DNA of 64,000 nucleotides from Thelephora terrestris (lineage: Eukaryota > Basidiomycota > Agaricomycetes > Thelephorales > Thelephoraceae): positions 2,604,001 through 2,668,000 of the forward strand of contig WIUZ02000001.1 of NCBI GenBank assembly GCA_015956445.1. The letters are read 5' to 3'. This document shows positions 11,003 through 24,435 of the stretch, piece after piece. The notes beneath the pieces are model-generated. The model searched no databases and was not told where the DNA came from. It worked only from the letters and a program-made list of their open reading frames with translations. Position 1 is the first letter of the stretch; each line of letters begins with the position of its first letter. A program made the position numbers and the translations under genes.

Positions 11003-14000
11003 TTACAACTTATCCACAATTTGCACCGCACCGCTTGCGATCCAAGCTTCGAACTCCGCCAAGGGGTCGTCCTCGTCGATAATGGCGTCTCCAGCGTGAC
11101 CCTTGGTTGTGTCCACCATGGAATCTATACCAGCATAGATTTCCTCCAGATTGTCGTGTTCAGCGCCAAATTCCATTCCTAGATCAGCCGTAGCAACAAC
11201 CCCGACCTTGGGACCGGGACTAGGAGACCGGATCACGAAGTCACCAGTACCGACAACATCGTCCCTCTTCTCATCGCTACTTCCAAGAAACAGAGGAGGA
11301 GATCTTGATTTGAAGGTTGAATCAATAGCCTGTATTGAAACCCAGGTCAAGATCCCATCCCAGTGCAATGACCGTCGGGGAAGAACCCACTTCCTGAGCG
11401 GATTCCGGACGCACAGGCCCAAACCTATGCTGGTGAAAATCGCCCTCCCAATCACTAACCCTTCTCATCCGTTTGAAGGATCGGTCAGGAGGGGGAAGTG
11501 GATCGCGCAAGCGCTTCCGAGACGCTCGAGGGACATCAGAAGGAGACGAAATATCTTCGGCATCATCGATAGTCAAGTCCACAGCCACAGTAAAATTATC
11601 AGCATCCAGAGCAGAGCTAGGAGCGGCGCGAATCAAGTCATCCATATCGTCAGAACCGAAGTCAGGGGAGGGAGAACGAATGCTGTCAATGATCTTGAGG
11701 GTAGATGGTCCACGCGTGACTGCGGGTTGTTTGATATTGTCGTCAGAGAATTTGACTTCCGTGATTTTCCCTCGGCCAGGCGATTTGAAAACACGCGACA
11801 AAGAGGAGCTGACACCAGAAGTACCCGGGTGAGAGGCGGTAAGGACGGTGTTCTTGCGAGTCTCGGGGAGCAGAGTATCCAGGACATTCAGAACTGATCT
11901 TCCAGAGGTTGGTTGAATCACACGAGAGAATCCGTCCTTAGTCGAAGCCTTCGTTTTTCCGGGCTCAGCTCTTGCTTTCGGTGCTGCCTTTGACTTTGGA
12001 GGCGGTGGTGGGTTCTTCAGCCCTTCCCGACAGCTACCACCTTTTGAATGGGCGTGAAGGAACGACAGACACAAACGCACCAGATATGCCTGCAATTGTT
12101 CCTATCCTTGCACGTGTGGTTGCACCTAAAACAGGGTGAGGGTCCGGAGTCTGGGTTGAGGAAGAAGGCTTGCTTGTAATTCCCATTGGTCAACTGCTCC
12201 GGCCTCCATTCCTGGTGTGATGTTTTGACATTCATCTCTGTTAAATTGGACCTACCCGAGCCAGTAGGGGGGAGCTTCTCCCTATGAGGGGCAGGATTGT
12301 AACTGGAGAAGGAAGTTCCAGGAAGGTCATCAGGGTCCAGTACTCCTTGCGGCTCTCCTTGTTCCGAGCCGAGCCCACCATATTCCTCAAAGTCACGACG
12401 AGGAGCTGGGGGCTTTGTGTTTAAGGTAGGGTATTCATTTCCAGGAAGATCGGGTCTGAAACATTGCGAGAGGGCATCCCCAGCGATCGTTTCCTACAAC
12501 GAGTCAATGGCAACAAAAAAACTGGTAAGTCCTGCCCTTACCGAACCGATAATCGTGACCACGGACTGGCTCGGTTTCGACAATTCCGCAAACACCGTGA
12601 AAGTTTTAGCGTCTTTGAGTGAGTGGGTCCTACACAGTGCATCAGAGTTGGTTGGGAGCTAGCCCATGTGAGCGAGCGCACGGTATTCTCCGGTAGTCAA
12701 CGAAGTTGTTGTCAGACGTGACGGTAAGGATCGAAGTCATCTCGAACGCGCGAAATTTGCCTTTCTTCTGTTGTGGCTTCAACAAATCCGCACAGAGTCC
12801 GCACTTTATCTCAAGGACAACTTCCACAGGACCCTGCCCTCGATAGGGCTTGACTGACTTCTTCGCGATGTGAAGAGAATACTGTGGAAACCTCGCTGCT
12901 TGATCAAGGATGATGTGGCCGAATGGGGTGCGGCGGTTAAGAAGCTACGTCACCAGAGTGAGAGGCCACGATAGTGGAAAGAGTTCGGAAACATACAATT
13001 TCGATTCGCTCAGGCGGCTGTTTACGGAGGGAGGCGAAGGACGTAATCCCGTGCTCTGCGAGTACCTGTCCGGCCAATGAGATCCCGTCGTTGGAAGTAC
13101 GAGCAGCCTCTTACCTTTATCCTAAGGGACCCAGCTGATAGTTTGGTGATCAGGGCAAGGACTAGATGCATTACTTACGATTTATCACCAATCTGGTCTA
13201 TCTGTCGCAAAACAATCGGGCGGTCTTCCCAAGCCTTGGCGGATAAGATCCGAAGACTGCCATTTTCGTGAGTCATCGTATTTAAAAGTCAAACACATAC
13301 AGGAACACACCTTTCAAGTCCATACCTGATCAGCCCTCCCGATTGTCGGATGATCGCCACCTCAACCAGAGCTGGGGGAGATTCGCATCTAATTCAAGTA
13401 AACATAATACCCAGGATTCATACCTCGAGAAATCCTTCCGATGTGACGGAATATCGTGAACGCTTCCAACGTGAGTTGACTGTCGGAACCCTTAAACTCA
13501 GGCGCACTAAGAGATATCCCTCCCAGTACAGCCTACACGGGTGTCCCTTTTAGTGTCCCGTATAATGGGTGGTAGACAAACCTGGATCAGGAGGAAGACC
13601 TTGTCTTGTATGGTCTCTACCTTCTTCAAGGTATATCGGATTTCTTCATGAGTCCGAAGGCGGTTCAAGACCTATAAAGAGTCAGGGTGTTTACGGACTC
13701 TAGCCACAAGCATTGCAAACCTGCTTCTCGCCACTCCGGATTTTGAGTTCCAAAAACCTTTCAATGGTTATAGAGCCACAACCCGATGAACGAAAAAAGG
13801 CTCACTCATCTGAAGCTGACAGTGTCTCTAGCTAACGATCCGTTGAGTTTCGACGAAGCTGATCCACAGGATATCGCTTACGATCTGTCGAACCCCCGCG
13901 TTGAGGTCAAGGTCCATGATCGTTTTCATCTTTGCAGAATTAGCTGTTTCGGAGATAGCGCGAGCCACTTGACTGACCGTGTTCTGCTTGATGTAGAACT

Positions 14001-17000
14001 GGGTGGGCATAAGTAGCCGTTGTCTAGAACGAAGTGATGATCCTTACCTTGCTCATCACGTCACCGTACTCGGTTGAACGTAGCTGATGCTCTTCTCCAT
14101 CCTCGGGAGTCTCTACCAGCTTACTTGCCTTAAGTTCCGTGACACTATCCAGAATCATCTGATCCAGGCGTTCCTGCCATGTCTGTTGCTCATCTTTCCC
14201 AATGGCATAGTGCTTCGGGTTCCGTTGTAGACGCTGGAACAGGAATGAGTTGTGAAGCCACGCCTTCGCTGACTCGATGTCTGTAATCGTCCCCAGTCCT
14301 ATCTCGGAGTTCACATGCTCCGCCATTGTGACGTGGAGACTCGATTCCAAAAGTGTAGTCCCTTGGGCTAGGTTTCTGTACTTTGCCTCGAGTTGGGATT
14401 CACATATTATGATCGCAAGTCCCTCTTTGTCTACTCGGGGTTGAGCCACGATCGCATGGTAATAGCCCGGATCATGCAACCGCTTACCAAATTGAGGGCG
14501 CCCCTGCACGAAAATCAGAAGTCGAGCAAAGGGAAAGTAGGAAAAACTCACTGCGCGACCGATCATTTGCATAATTTCCAGATCGGTGTATTCCTTCATA
14601 GCCCCATCCCTGAACAGCTTAACGCCCTTTATGACTACCGTGTGAGCGGCTACAGGTCCGGAGTGAGCTCCTCCATGTGCGTGGTGAATAGGGGAGAGAC
14701 AAACGGAGATTAACGCCAACAGCCAATGTCTACCAGGATGTTTTAGAATGACGGAGGAGGAATATTGCTTTTACGAACAGATGTGCACACAATTACTTTC
14801 AATGTCCTCTTCAAGTATAGTTCTTCTGTTGCCCTTCGGTCGCCGAGGGCCATCCCTGCGTGGTGAACGCCGATGCCACCCGCCGCGAGTTCTATCAAAA
14901 TCATCGTTAGATCGTGCACAACGAATTTTGACAGACATACTTTCTAGGCGGTGATCATCAAACTTGGTATTAATGCTGTCACGGGTCAGTATTTGATCAC
15001 CCATTTCAGATCAACACCTACCTGTGCGGCCGGGTCCAAGGGAGAGGCTGGTTCGATTTTACTGCTGCATCGTAATCGCTGACAAGTTGTTCAGCGGTCG
15101 CAATGACACCTTCCGAAGTACGTGAGATGAATGTACGACAGGAGGCATAGATCGAGTACTTTTCCGCGTGGACGAAAAGACGAGGATTGGTTTATCCGTG
15201 ATGTGCTTCTGTAAGATCTCAAACAATCTGAAGTCCAAGGTCCTCTGGAAAACGAAATCGTTCTGGTCTCGTTTGCGTTCGATACCGTGGACGAACCGTG
15301 AGATCTTGCACGGGCGAAAATCTTCCCCAAACTGGCGGCGCGTCAAGTCCTCTGCCAAAAGTTGAAATGACCAACCGAACCTCAAAAACCCGAGCGGGTG
15401 AGCCATCCTGGCTGACTCCGATCCACGCGGCGACATCTTGAACGTTTGGAACCGTTGCGGATACCATGATAAACCGTACACTTGAACCGCGCAGTTTCAT
15501 TCTTGATATCACAACCTCAAGAGTACCACCGCGAGTTTCATTCAGAATGTGGACCTACAACCCAAGCGTTGGATCCCCACTGTCTCACTTCAAATGTTGG
15601 ATGCCCGTACCTCATCAACAAGGAAAAGTTTGATTTGGGACAAGATCCCGTTTTCTTGCCTGTGCAGAGGTCTGTAAAACACATGCAGGGAGAACGATGG
15701 CGCCACATACCAATTACGTGTTAAGGCATCCCACTTTTCAGCCTGCAAACGGTCAGGGACGACGCATACAACAAACTGAAAGAGCTCTACCGTAGTGACG
15801 CTAGGCAGATATTACTCACTCGATGTAATACCTGGTGAGAATGTGGTACTTACATTATGGAGGATTTTTTGGCATCCCCCCATGGATTTCTCCCGAACAC
15901 AACCGTATCTCCCGTAAGCTCGCAGCCTGGAACGCTGGTTACTGGCAGTAGAGTATGTGCGTTAAATGACATACACGCGATCCCCAGGCCGGAAAACTTT
16001 TTCGTCCAATCGTTGAATTTTTCGGTGCACAGAGCCTAGAAACACAATATATGCGCAACATGACTCTCGAGAGGACGTCGACTGACCTTTGTCGGGGCCA
16101 CATAGACGCACTTTGCTACGCTCGGATTGTTTGCAGAGTCCAATAACATCCGTATCATTGCAAGTTCGAACAGGACTGTTTTGCCGCTCCCTGTAGGAGC
16201 TATGAATCCGCATTAGCGTGTATCGAGTTCGTAGGGATAAAAGACCCGACAGGATATGACCTAAGGAACGAAGTCAGCGACGTAAACGCCGATGGACACC
16301 AGGCTTACCATATTTTGGAGGGTGTGCATCAACTTTATGGCGGGTCAAAAAAATGCGGGATGGCAGGCGCAACAAAAAGGCTCACGTCATCAAAACAGGT
16401 GGACTGAATTGCGTTGAAGTCCCCAAACGTAAATAATCCACGATAAGCATCGGCTGAGGATAACATGAGAACGCGAATCTGATGACGATGGGTGGCTTAC
16501 GAAGATCTGAAATGGGTCTCAGTCGAATCCCATGAGAAATCAGCTGGTTGGTAGGCGCGGAAACCCCGCGTTGAGGTCTGCCACCCCCATGGACCTGTTG
16601 ATTGGCCATCGGATGGAGGGGTTGGATCGGTACGTTTCTCGAAGGGCTCCACCCACCCATCGCACGTGAATTCTGATATCCTCGTTGGTCAGAAACTCCC
16701 GCACGGTGGGGTATGTCCCGATAGGGTGGACCTCGTACTGTGCTGCGAGGTACGGTGCGTTCTGCGGGAGCGAATTGTTGCCAGGGAAATGGAGTTTCAA
16801 CGCCATCGACTACGTTTTTCAAGCCTCAGCAAATAATGGACTTGCTGGGATCATGACTTACAAGTTTCTGGGTTCCAGCGCGAAGGATTGCCATCTCCGT
16901 GGACGTTAGCTGGATCATCGTAGTCAAGATATTCATCAATGCGCGAAGCATCAGTATATCCGTAGGACGTGTCTGTTCTATAGGTTTGTCTTTCCGGGGG

Positions 17001-17181
17001 ACAAGGAGACGAAATGTCTAACGAAAAGAAGTTGTAACTCAGAAACCTCGTTCATTCCTTAGCTTTCACCTTCGAAGGAATCATTGTCCGAGAGCCCGGT
17101 TTCATTGAGAATCATCTGATCATCACTCGGATAAAACTGTTGCGGGCGTGGCTGTCGACCAAACAGTGTCTGTCGACGCAT
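11003..17181 (-). CDS. MER3: Meiotic DNA helicase MER3/HFM1
   Basis: Ski2-like superfamily 2 helicase that promotes meiotic crossovers. Many small exons; visible pieces in order: start [20 protein letters not shown] (17181), [20 protein letters not shown], the Q-motif region [17 protein letters not shown], Walker [21 protein letters not shown] (about 16190), [41 protein letters not shown] then [20 protein letters not shown] (motif II), VSATVPN (motif III), [12 protein letters not shown] (motif IV), [20 protein letters not shown] and EIMQMIGRA. The Sec63-like part follows ([19 protein letters not shown]). The C-terminal zinc knuckle reads [16 protein letters not shown], then an acidic disordered tail ending at 11003. 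The knuckle is a hallmark of HFM1-type proteins. Exon borders were not all fixed; identity is secure. Confidence 0.93.
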
Positions 17182-18614
17182 ATTCGGAGTGAGGTGATAG
17201 TGGCAATAGAAAGAAAGACGATTCCGTCCTTGCCCTTCCTGATCAAGTACAGTGGGGCCGGACCGAAGCCGGACCGAATGTTACGAAGCGCCTATCGATC
17301 GAGTGGTACACTGTCTTGAGAATCGACTTCCACCGGTCCAAGCCAAACCAGAGCGCCTGTTCGAGCTCTCGCGATTTTCTTCGCCTGAAATCTGTGCGGA
17401 TCCGCATGTTGAAGCTAGAGAGATGAATATCATGCCGCTCAAACATTGGGAAGCCTGTCCGACTATGCAGATGGGCTGCTAGACTTCCGCGAGGAAGGGA
17501 TCCGGGGAGTGAAGGGAGGACTGGTAATCTACAAACATCTCTGTCGCACGATGGGATAAGCGAGCGCTTTCAACGATGTCACTTTGTCTTGTCGTGTGAT
17601 AGAAAACGACTTGAAGCCGCAGGAGAAGTTGTATCTCTCTCCTCCCCCAGGAAGGCTAGGAACTTTGGGTCTGTTTGACTTATCGTGTTCTTGGTGATGC
17701 AGAGACAAGGCCTTTGGGGCAGCCCTCGGTGTTGCGCCCCTTTCGACTGGGATGATAAGGTATACTGGATTTGTCACGCTCTTGTGGCCAAGGAAGGCAG
17801 GTTCGGCCATGCACATCATAGTGCTCACATTGATCGGGCCACTTGAAGCTTGAAGTCGCACAGGGTTGATAGTGCATACAATCGGGGTTGCACGATCTTC
17901 TTGCAAGCTAGGGTTAGATATGGACGATGTAGACTTGGGGAAGCGGCGTCCGAGCGTTGGGCGCCCTCGAGATCTTGGGGGAACTCGGATCTATGTGGAG
18001 ATCTGCAAAGCTCTCCTCTGGAACACCGAGCGAGCAATGGAGAGCCGGTGCACCCCGGCTATGAGTCTCCGTCTCTTACGGTTTTTCATCCTCCCTTCAT
18101 GAGGAGCAGTATACCACCCGACACCTCGACAATACTTTCCAAGTCGCTGACCACGGATATCTTATCTTCGAATGTAGTATCTTTCGTTATCACTGCCCCC
18201 CCTTTCCCCCAAGGTCACCACCTATCCCGCTAGCTGAACTCCTGTAAACTATGGGGCTTTGTGTAATGTGGTTATCCCACTGTCCTAGATTTCCTCTAGC
18301 GATACCAGCAAACGATGTATCGACGATCGGCGGCGTTTCCACTGTCGGGCCCTCCAACACGAACAGTCGGGCGATAAGCAGGCGATTCGCCACATTTTCC
18401 TAGGCACACGAATGGTACACAGACGCGTCCTGTAAGAACCTCAGGTAGACCCTCTCCCCACATGGCTCCGGGACGCGATCAGCCGAACCGGGATGTCGTG
18501 ACCAGTGACGGTGACGAGCGCCCTATTATCCTTTCTACACTACACTCAACTCTCGTGGTGATACAGAACCATCTCGTGTGTCCTTGTTAATCTCCCGAGC
18601 CCGGTCAACCCACA
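17182..18614. other. 1.4-kb divergent spacer MER3 / CKS1
   Basis: No gene is called. Several minus-strand open stretches (about 17530-18400) lack recognisable motifs and do not join obviously by splicing. The segment must contain the MER3 and CKS1 promoters. A small spliced minus-strand gene remains possible. Confidence 0.3.
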
Positions 18615-19115
18615 ATGTCTCAGAGGTCAGACAAACCAGACGAAGCAAAGATTAACGAATACATCGAGAGGTTCGTCACGATCCACAGCTTCTCTGGCCA
18701 CTTTCGTGTCCAACATCAATGCCGCGTTCTTTAGGATCCACTATTCTGATCGATACTCAGACGACCAGTATGAGTACCGACATGTGATCCTCCCAAAACC
18801 TCTCTTCAAACTCATTCCTAAGAGCTACTTCAACAATGAAGAGAACGGCAACGGTACTCTTCGTCTTCTGTCGGATCACGAATGGCGAGGAATCGGTATC
18901 CAGCAGAGCTTAGGATGGGTTCATTATGAAATTCATGGTACGCCCGTCGCACTGCAATGTAACCCAGGACCGAACGCACCGACTCTTCGATAGCGCCTGA
19001 ACCACACGTCCTTCTGTTCAGGAGGGCCAAGGACTACGATCAACAAACTCAGCAACAAATCCAGGTACAGCCCAATGGCAAAAGCGTCGCTGGAAGGAAC
19101 GGTCGGAAGAAATGA
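18615..19115 (+). CDS. CKS1: Cyclin-dependent kinase regulatory subunit CKS1/Suc1
   Basis: Small Cdk-docking adaptor that binds Cdk1 and phosphothreonines of Cdk substrates. Three exons (18615-18670, 18735-18937, 18994-19115) with introns of 64 and 56 nt give 126 residues. The protein reads [79 protein letters not shown]. These include the HAPEPH hinge responsible for beta-strand exchange and the anion-binding Arg/Trp residues of the family. The C-terminal tail (about 25 residues, Gln-rich then basic) is a little longer than in the shortest family members. It is convergent with the insulinase gene. Very secure call. Confidence 0.97.
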
Positions 19116-19344
19116 CAATCGGACGAGCCTGGTACCAGTATTCCACGTATTTTCACTCTCGGTGCACTTCCACTTTGCTTTCATTCCCGCTTAGATTACC
19201 CATTCCTGACGCAGTACACACCACTGCGAGTCAGTTTTTGTTGTAATTTTGTTACATGAACCCCCGTTTTTTCCAACTCTGTGTCTCAGAGCATTTCTAT
19301 ATTTGGGATAACAATAAGCAGATGTACATTGCGACGGCGAGAAT

Positions 19345-22300
19345 CTAGAATCTAGAGAGAGGTAGGTCGCCCCAATCAACAAGCGGAATAGCCCCCTCGG
19401 CAACCTTTAAGGAATCCTTGAATTTCTTCGGTTCTTCGATAGCGACATATCCAGCTGGCAAGATACCATGTCTATCACTGTCGTCGGGATACTTCTCTGT
19501 CAACGTCGTGAGTTCCCTCTCCACGATATCAATGGTAGCTGGATCGTTGATGATCTCCTTCAGCACTCGCAAAGTATCAGGGATAGTTTCAGTGTCCGGA
19601 AGCTTATCCATCCATTCGAGGGGCAAAGTGATTCCGCGCTTCTCCAGCATAGCGTCCACCTCCAGCAGCGCTTTCGAAGAGAGCTTCTTGGGTCTGGGTT
19701 TGCAGGAGACACAGTGGACTGAGAGCTTGGCCCTCTGAGAGGACGATGGGTGTACGTTCGATAGGAAGAGTGACAGGACTTCTTCTTTTGTGACACCCCC
19801 CAACATATCCGCGTCGTTATCCTCTGGAAGAAGGACCAGATGTAAGCTAGCAATCCAGAACTGATCAGTTCAAAATACACACTCCTGTGAAAATCAAGTA
19901 CTCCCGACTCAATATGAGCCCAGTACTTGTTTGTTTCTTCGACTATGTTCTTTGCAGCTTCCCTCCACTTCCTTTCAAGACCCGTCTTTTGCTCTGAAAA
20001 GTCGCTCTCAGGCATGGCCTCCAGCTTGATCTTGAAGGAATCCAAGAATGATTCGACGCGTTCCTCCAGATACGTAGGGTGCCGTTCGCTTTGAATCAAA
20101 ATCCTGACGCCAAAATACACGTCCCCTGGTAACCCCCATTGCGAACAACTGACGACATATCCCAGTTGCTCTTGGGTGCGGAGCACATTGAAGGCAGGTT
20201 CAGAGAGAATCTGTACCAACAGTTGACCAACGACCCTAAGGCGTGAATCGTTGCGGGAGCCGAGATGCAGATAGTATGTCAAGCTAGAGTTGGGTTCGTT
20301 TGGATTCGGGACTGGAATCGTCCAGACATAATTGGACCCTAGATCCTCGTGAGATAATTTGGAATCGGATTATACACGGGGACCTACCCGGAGGAAGAAT
20401 GCGTGGTCGGTCGATTAGTTCTGAAGGGTTCGCTGGTGCGGGGTCAAGGAGCTCTTCGGCAACTTCCGTGAGGTTTATTGCTTCCTATTGCGGGCAAAAG
20501 AGTGAATTTCCGGGAATTGCGGTTTATTGCTGTACACTCACTTGTTTGTACATGTTGCCAACAACAAGAACCTTCAGGTTGACATCGGAGAGTAATTTCT
20601 TCGCATGAGCCTGCAAGCCCTCTGCCGTAACAGCTGTGCGGGGTCAACGGGGGTGGGGGCGCATGGCTTCGTGACTTACAAGCAATCTCAGGGAGCTTCT
20701 CGTTCAAGAGCCAAAGGTTCTCATAAAGGGGATACTTTCCATAATACTCGGAAAGTTGATACGTTTGTCCCAAGAAGAAGTTTTCCCAATTCCGTTTGAG
20801 CTTTTCAGGATCGTCGTCATTCACAGTCCGTTTTCAGAACACAGATTCGTACCTGTTCCTTCGCGACGTCCAGTCGGTCTGGCTTGACCTTGAGACCTTT
20901 GATCTTCTCAAATATGTGGCGCAAGAGAAGCGGCAGCTTGTCGTTGTATCCTCCAATGATGAGATACGTCCCAAACGAATGAGATGTATAGTTGTAGGAG
21001 AGCCCTGCAAGATCGGCGTTGTAAGAGAATTCGGTCAGGGAGTCACTAACAAGGTCCGCAAAGAGCCTAAGAATCACATTAAAGCAAACAAATTATGGTC
21101 ATGTAGAAAGCAGATGCACCTTGTCATGACTGATTCCTTCGGTGAAGCATTGGCGTGTGGGCTAGGCGCTTGTCAGACCCACTATCGGCGCCGCACGTTC
21201 TTGCATAAACGCACCTGCGAATGTCGATGCAAACCTGCGCTTTTGGAACCCAATACTGATCATCTTTCTTGTACCACAGTTGGGAGAGCGAATTTTGACG
21301 GATGAGGTGGGGACGCTTTGCGGGCAGTGTAGCCTCCGTTTTGTCGACCTCCAGGTTTTCTGGGAGGAATTCATTCTGCTCAGGAAGATACAATTCCGGG
21401 ATATCGTTCGGTTCCCGTGCCTAAAAAAGTTTACTCGATGCCACACAATGACTTCAGAGTCATCCTCACCTTGGAGGCGAAGTCATCGTCAAATCTTTCC
21501 ACCGCGTATTTCGTTCCATACCAGGGTTCCAACTCCCAGTTCAGAACCTTACCTTCAGCCTCAAATACACGCTGAAATTCGGAAGGTCGAGCCATCACAA
21601 CCGCTCTGCCCTCGTCGATAGTTAGGGTGTTCAAGATATCTCTGACTTCCTTCTCTCCTTCGCCAGCTTCGTCCCATTCCGAAACAAGCTGGGCAGCACT
21701 CAGTATAGCATCCCGTTCGACTGGCCAAGCCATGTGTTCAGATATCCAAACTGCGTAATCGTCCGGGCGTCGTTTTTCAGCGAATCGGAATCTCATCGCA
21801 CTAATGGCACCGAGTTCCTTCTGGTACCAAGGAGGAAACTCGGAAGATCGGAGGAGTGACAGGTACTTGTGAGTTGCGAGAATAACATCACGGTAATTCG
21901 CTGTGGTTTCGAGTTACACCAAATCTTGCTCAGTGGGACGTGGCAGTGGACTCACAGAAACCTTCCTGAGTGAGATGCAGGGTAACCTTGAACATAGCAA
22001 ACTCCCGCGCCAGATTCTGAGGCCCGGAGCTCAAACTGGTCAGCCAGCCCTTTCGTTTGAGATAGGAATGTAGTGACCCAGGACCTTCGTGGCCGACGAA
22101 ATGAGCCAGGAAATTTGCAGGCTTGTATTTCCACATCGCGGGCTGGTACGGGAGCGGGAACGAAACCTCGATGGCCTGGAAGGACATGATTGTTTGGACT
22201 GCCACCATAGTCTGTTGCACAAATGAGCTGTTGTCCGGGAAGAGAGATACCCTTGACTTACCCCTTTCTCATTTGGCCCGAACGGGTGGTCAGGTATAGC

Positions 22301-23475
22301 TGGGAGGGACTCAACTTCCCCACGGTTCGGGATGTCGGAAAACAGCTTTGAGGTCATATCGCTGAGTTCATCCAGGGATTCTACGACATGATAAATGAGG
22401 TCTCAATGGTTGACCCGAAAAAAGAAGGCATACCTTTGCCCACAACGCACAACCGCATCCGACTGGCACTGTATTCGTTTGCCCACCATTCGATGAGCCG
22501 TCTCCGGGTTTCCATACCCACCGGTCCTCCGTCTTCCGTGTCACTGAAGCTGGACCCCGTGGAGGAGGAAGGGGATGGAACGCGTGAAGAAGTTGCGCTC
22601 TTAGATGCACGCACGGCGTCCTTCGCCGCCCGTGACAAACTCTCCTTGTGACCAGTACCAAATTTGTTCCACGGGTGCCCGTCCTTGGTAAGGTGCTTGT
22701 TCAGCTGGAAGATTCGCCACATATCCGATTGGTGATTCTTTTTGTGTTCCGAGTTTACCGCATTCAGTTCGCGCACGGTGCAAGATGGGGAGAAGAGCGG
22801 GGAGTGGAAGAATGCTGCGAAACGAGCTAGGGCGCCTTCTAGGGCGGGGGTCCCGACGTTGAAGTAATAATTGGTGTTGGACGTGCCGGTATATGCATTC
22901 GATGCTCCGTTATTCCTCGCGAGAAACTACAAGAAGTCGTGTTCAGACTATAGGCAGCCTGGGCACACAACCGGTACGAACCTCAGAGTACTCGTTCTCC
23001 CGAGGGAACTTCTCCGTCCCCTACGACGACATTAGCAATGTCATACTTTATTCGTAGCGGCAATGTACCATGAACAGCAGATGCTCGCAGAAGTGAGCTA
23101 AACCTGGCATGTCGGGCTAGTGCCCAATAAGTGCGCTGTGGACGATCGAGAGGTCGAGACACAACGTACCGGGTCATATAGGTGACCGACTGCGACATCC
23201 AAGCTTGCGGCTGCTTTGTCTGCTTTTACATCGTGTACAAGCATTGCTTCTAACCCATTCTGGAGGCGAATCACTCTGTAATCTCTCTCATCTCGCTCCG
23301 ACCGCTGGATATCCTTATTGTAGACGCGGTAGGAGGGTATCTGTTTGTTGCCGGGGCGTGGAATCCATTCGGGGTGGGCAACGCAGATTGCGGGCATGAC
23401 CGCCATAGTGCGAATGGCGGAGCGTCTTGAGTGACGGGGGATAACAGAGAAGGGAGAGAACCATGACCTGAACAT
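19345..23475 (-). CDS. STE23: M16 insulin-degrading enzyme (insulinase, STE23 type)
   Basis: Zinc metallopeptidase of family M16A; yeast Ste23/Axl1 relatives process a-factor and degrade small peptides. The inverted zinc motif is visible as GLAHFCEHLLFM (about 23090), with the distal Glu in ELNAVNSEHKKN (about 22750). Other blocks are RVIRLQNGLEAMLVHD near the N-terminus, PFGPNEKG and SWNPQNLA-type stretches in the middle, the C-terminal half with NVLRTQEQLGYVVSC (about 20190), and the last exon ending VDWGDLPLSRF. The start chosen is MFRSWFSPF at 23475, because its basic, hydroxylated leader (RHSRRSAIR) could serve as a mitochondrial or secretory presequence. A longer open frame upstream has no ATG. 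Multi-exon with short introns. Confidence 0.92.
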
Positions 23476-24435
23476 TCGAATGAGGCCAGTCGCGGTCCGG
23501 CTATTTGCGAATATTGCCCACTGGCCTCGATCGCGGACCGCGACGGACACGCTTGCTTTCTGCGGGTTCTCACGTACCCCGGAGCGTTGAATGGGCTTAT
23601 TGAGCACCGGACCCTATATTTGCTGGACAGTCTTACATGGATGCCTTAGCAGCCGCGTTGGTCAAGGTCTCCTAGTCTATGGTCGATGGTCCCCCGCGCT
23701 GAGGGCCAAGGTTTGACGCTCTAAATAGGCGAGAATTTCGTGCGATGAGGTGCTCACCGAATAAGCTTTCGTAATGAACGTTCTGAACTTCGGAATACAT
23801 GACTTCGACCTTGCTCTCAATCAAACGGCGCGCCTTGATCACCGCTGCGGGTTTCCGCCGGCTTACTGATAGCATCTGCCTCATGCCCGAACCGCTCAGA
23901 TGTACGTATCCTGGATATCATATTTCTTCTCACCTTTAGGTACGATCAGCTATCCGAACGCTGTGGTGACATTGCTGCAAGACCCCCACAGACTGATCGG
24001 TCGATTAGGTACTAGTTGTCTACAACGCCTCTGCCTACCCACAAAGAAGAAGGGTGTCGTGATAGCCTCGAGCTCACACATAAGCATGGCGTGACTAGCG
24101 ACTGCGTACTGCACTGGCTCTTCTACATCCGATTACGATTGGCGACACTAATTCTGGATTTCCGCAGAGCGTCAGGTTGATGGGGTCGGTATCCCTCTGA
24201 GCGGTCGTTCGCGAACGTAACGAGCACACAAAGGCGGTGGTGAAATCTGTCCATTTCTTTCGCGCCCAATTTTGGGTACGCGGGCGTCCTTTCGCATCCA
24301 CTTGATCCAGTCCCGGGTGGCAACGATTCAATTGCATGGTTGTCGATTCTTTTGTCCAAAATCACGGGTGAGGGGTATAGACTAGGGGGTTACTATGCAG
24401 GGCATCAGACCGACTGCCACGGGTGACTATGATGC
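23476..24435. other. Intergenic about 1 kb, no gene recognised
   Basis: Spacer between the insulinase start and the F-box/LRR stop. A minus-strand open frame at 23672-23884 includes a helical-looking stretch (IKARRLIESKVEVMYSEVQN) but no family was recognised and no partner exon is evident. Left uncalled. Confidence 0.3.

Noticed and set aside
17529-18400. Minus-strand open frames between MER3 and CKS1
   Set aside because: Low-complexity or motif-free translations in changing frames; not enough to call a gene.
11003-19115. MER3, RPA1 and CKS1 as a functional meiosis cluster
   Set aside because: They are ordinary neighbours on different strands with separate promoters; eukaryotic gene order alone does not support a cluster.
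23672-23884. Possible small helical protein gene on the minus strand
   Set aside because: No recognised family, no upstream exon and no supporting context.
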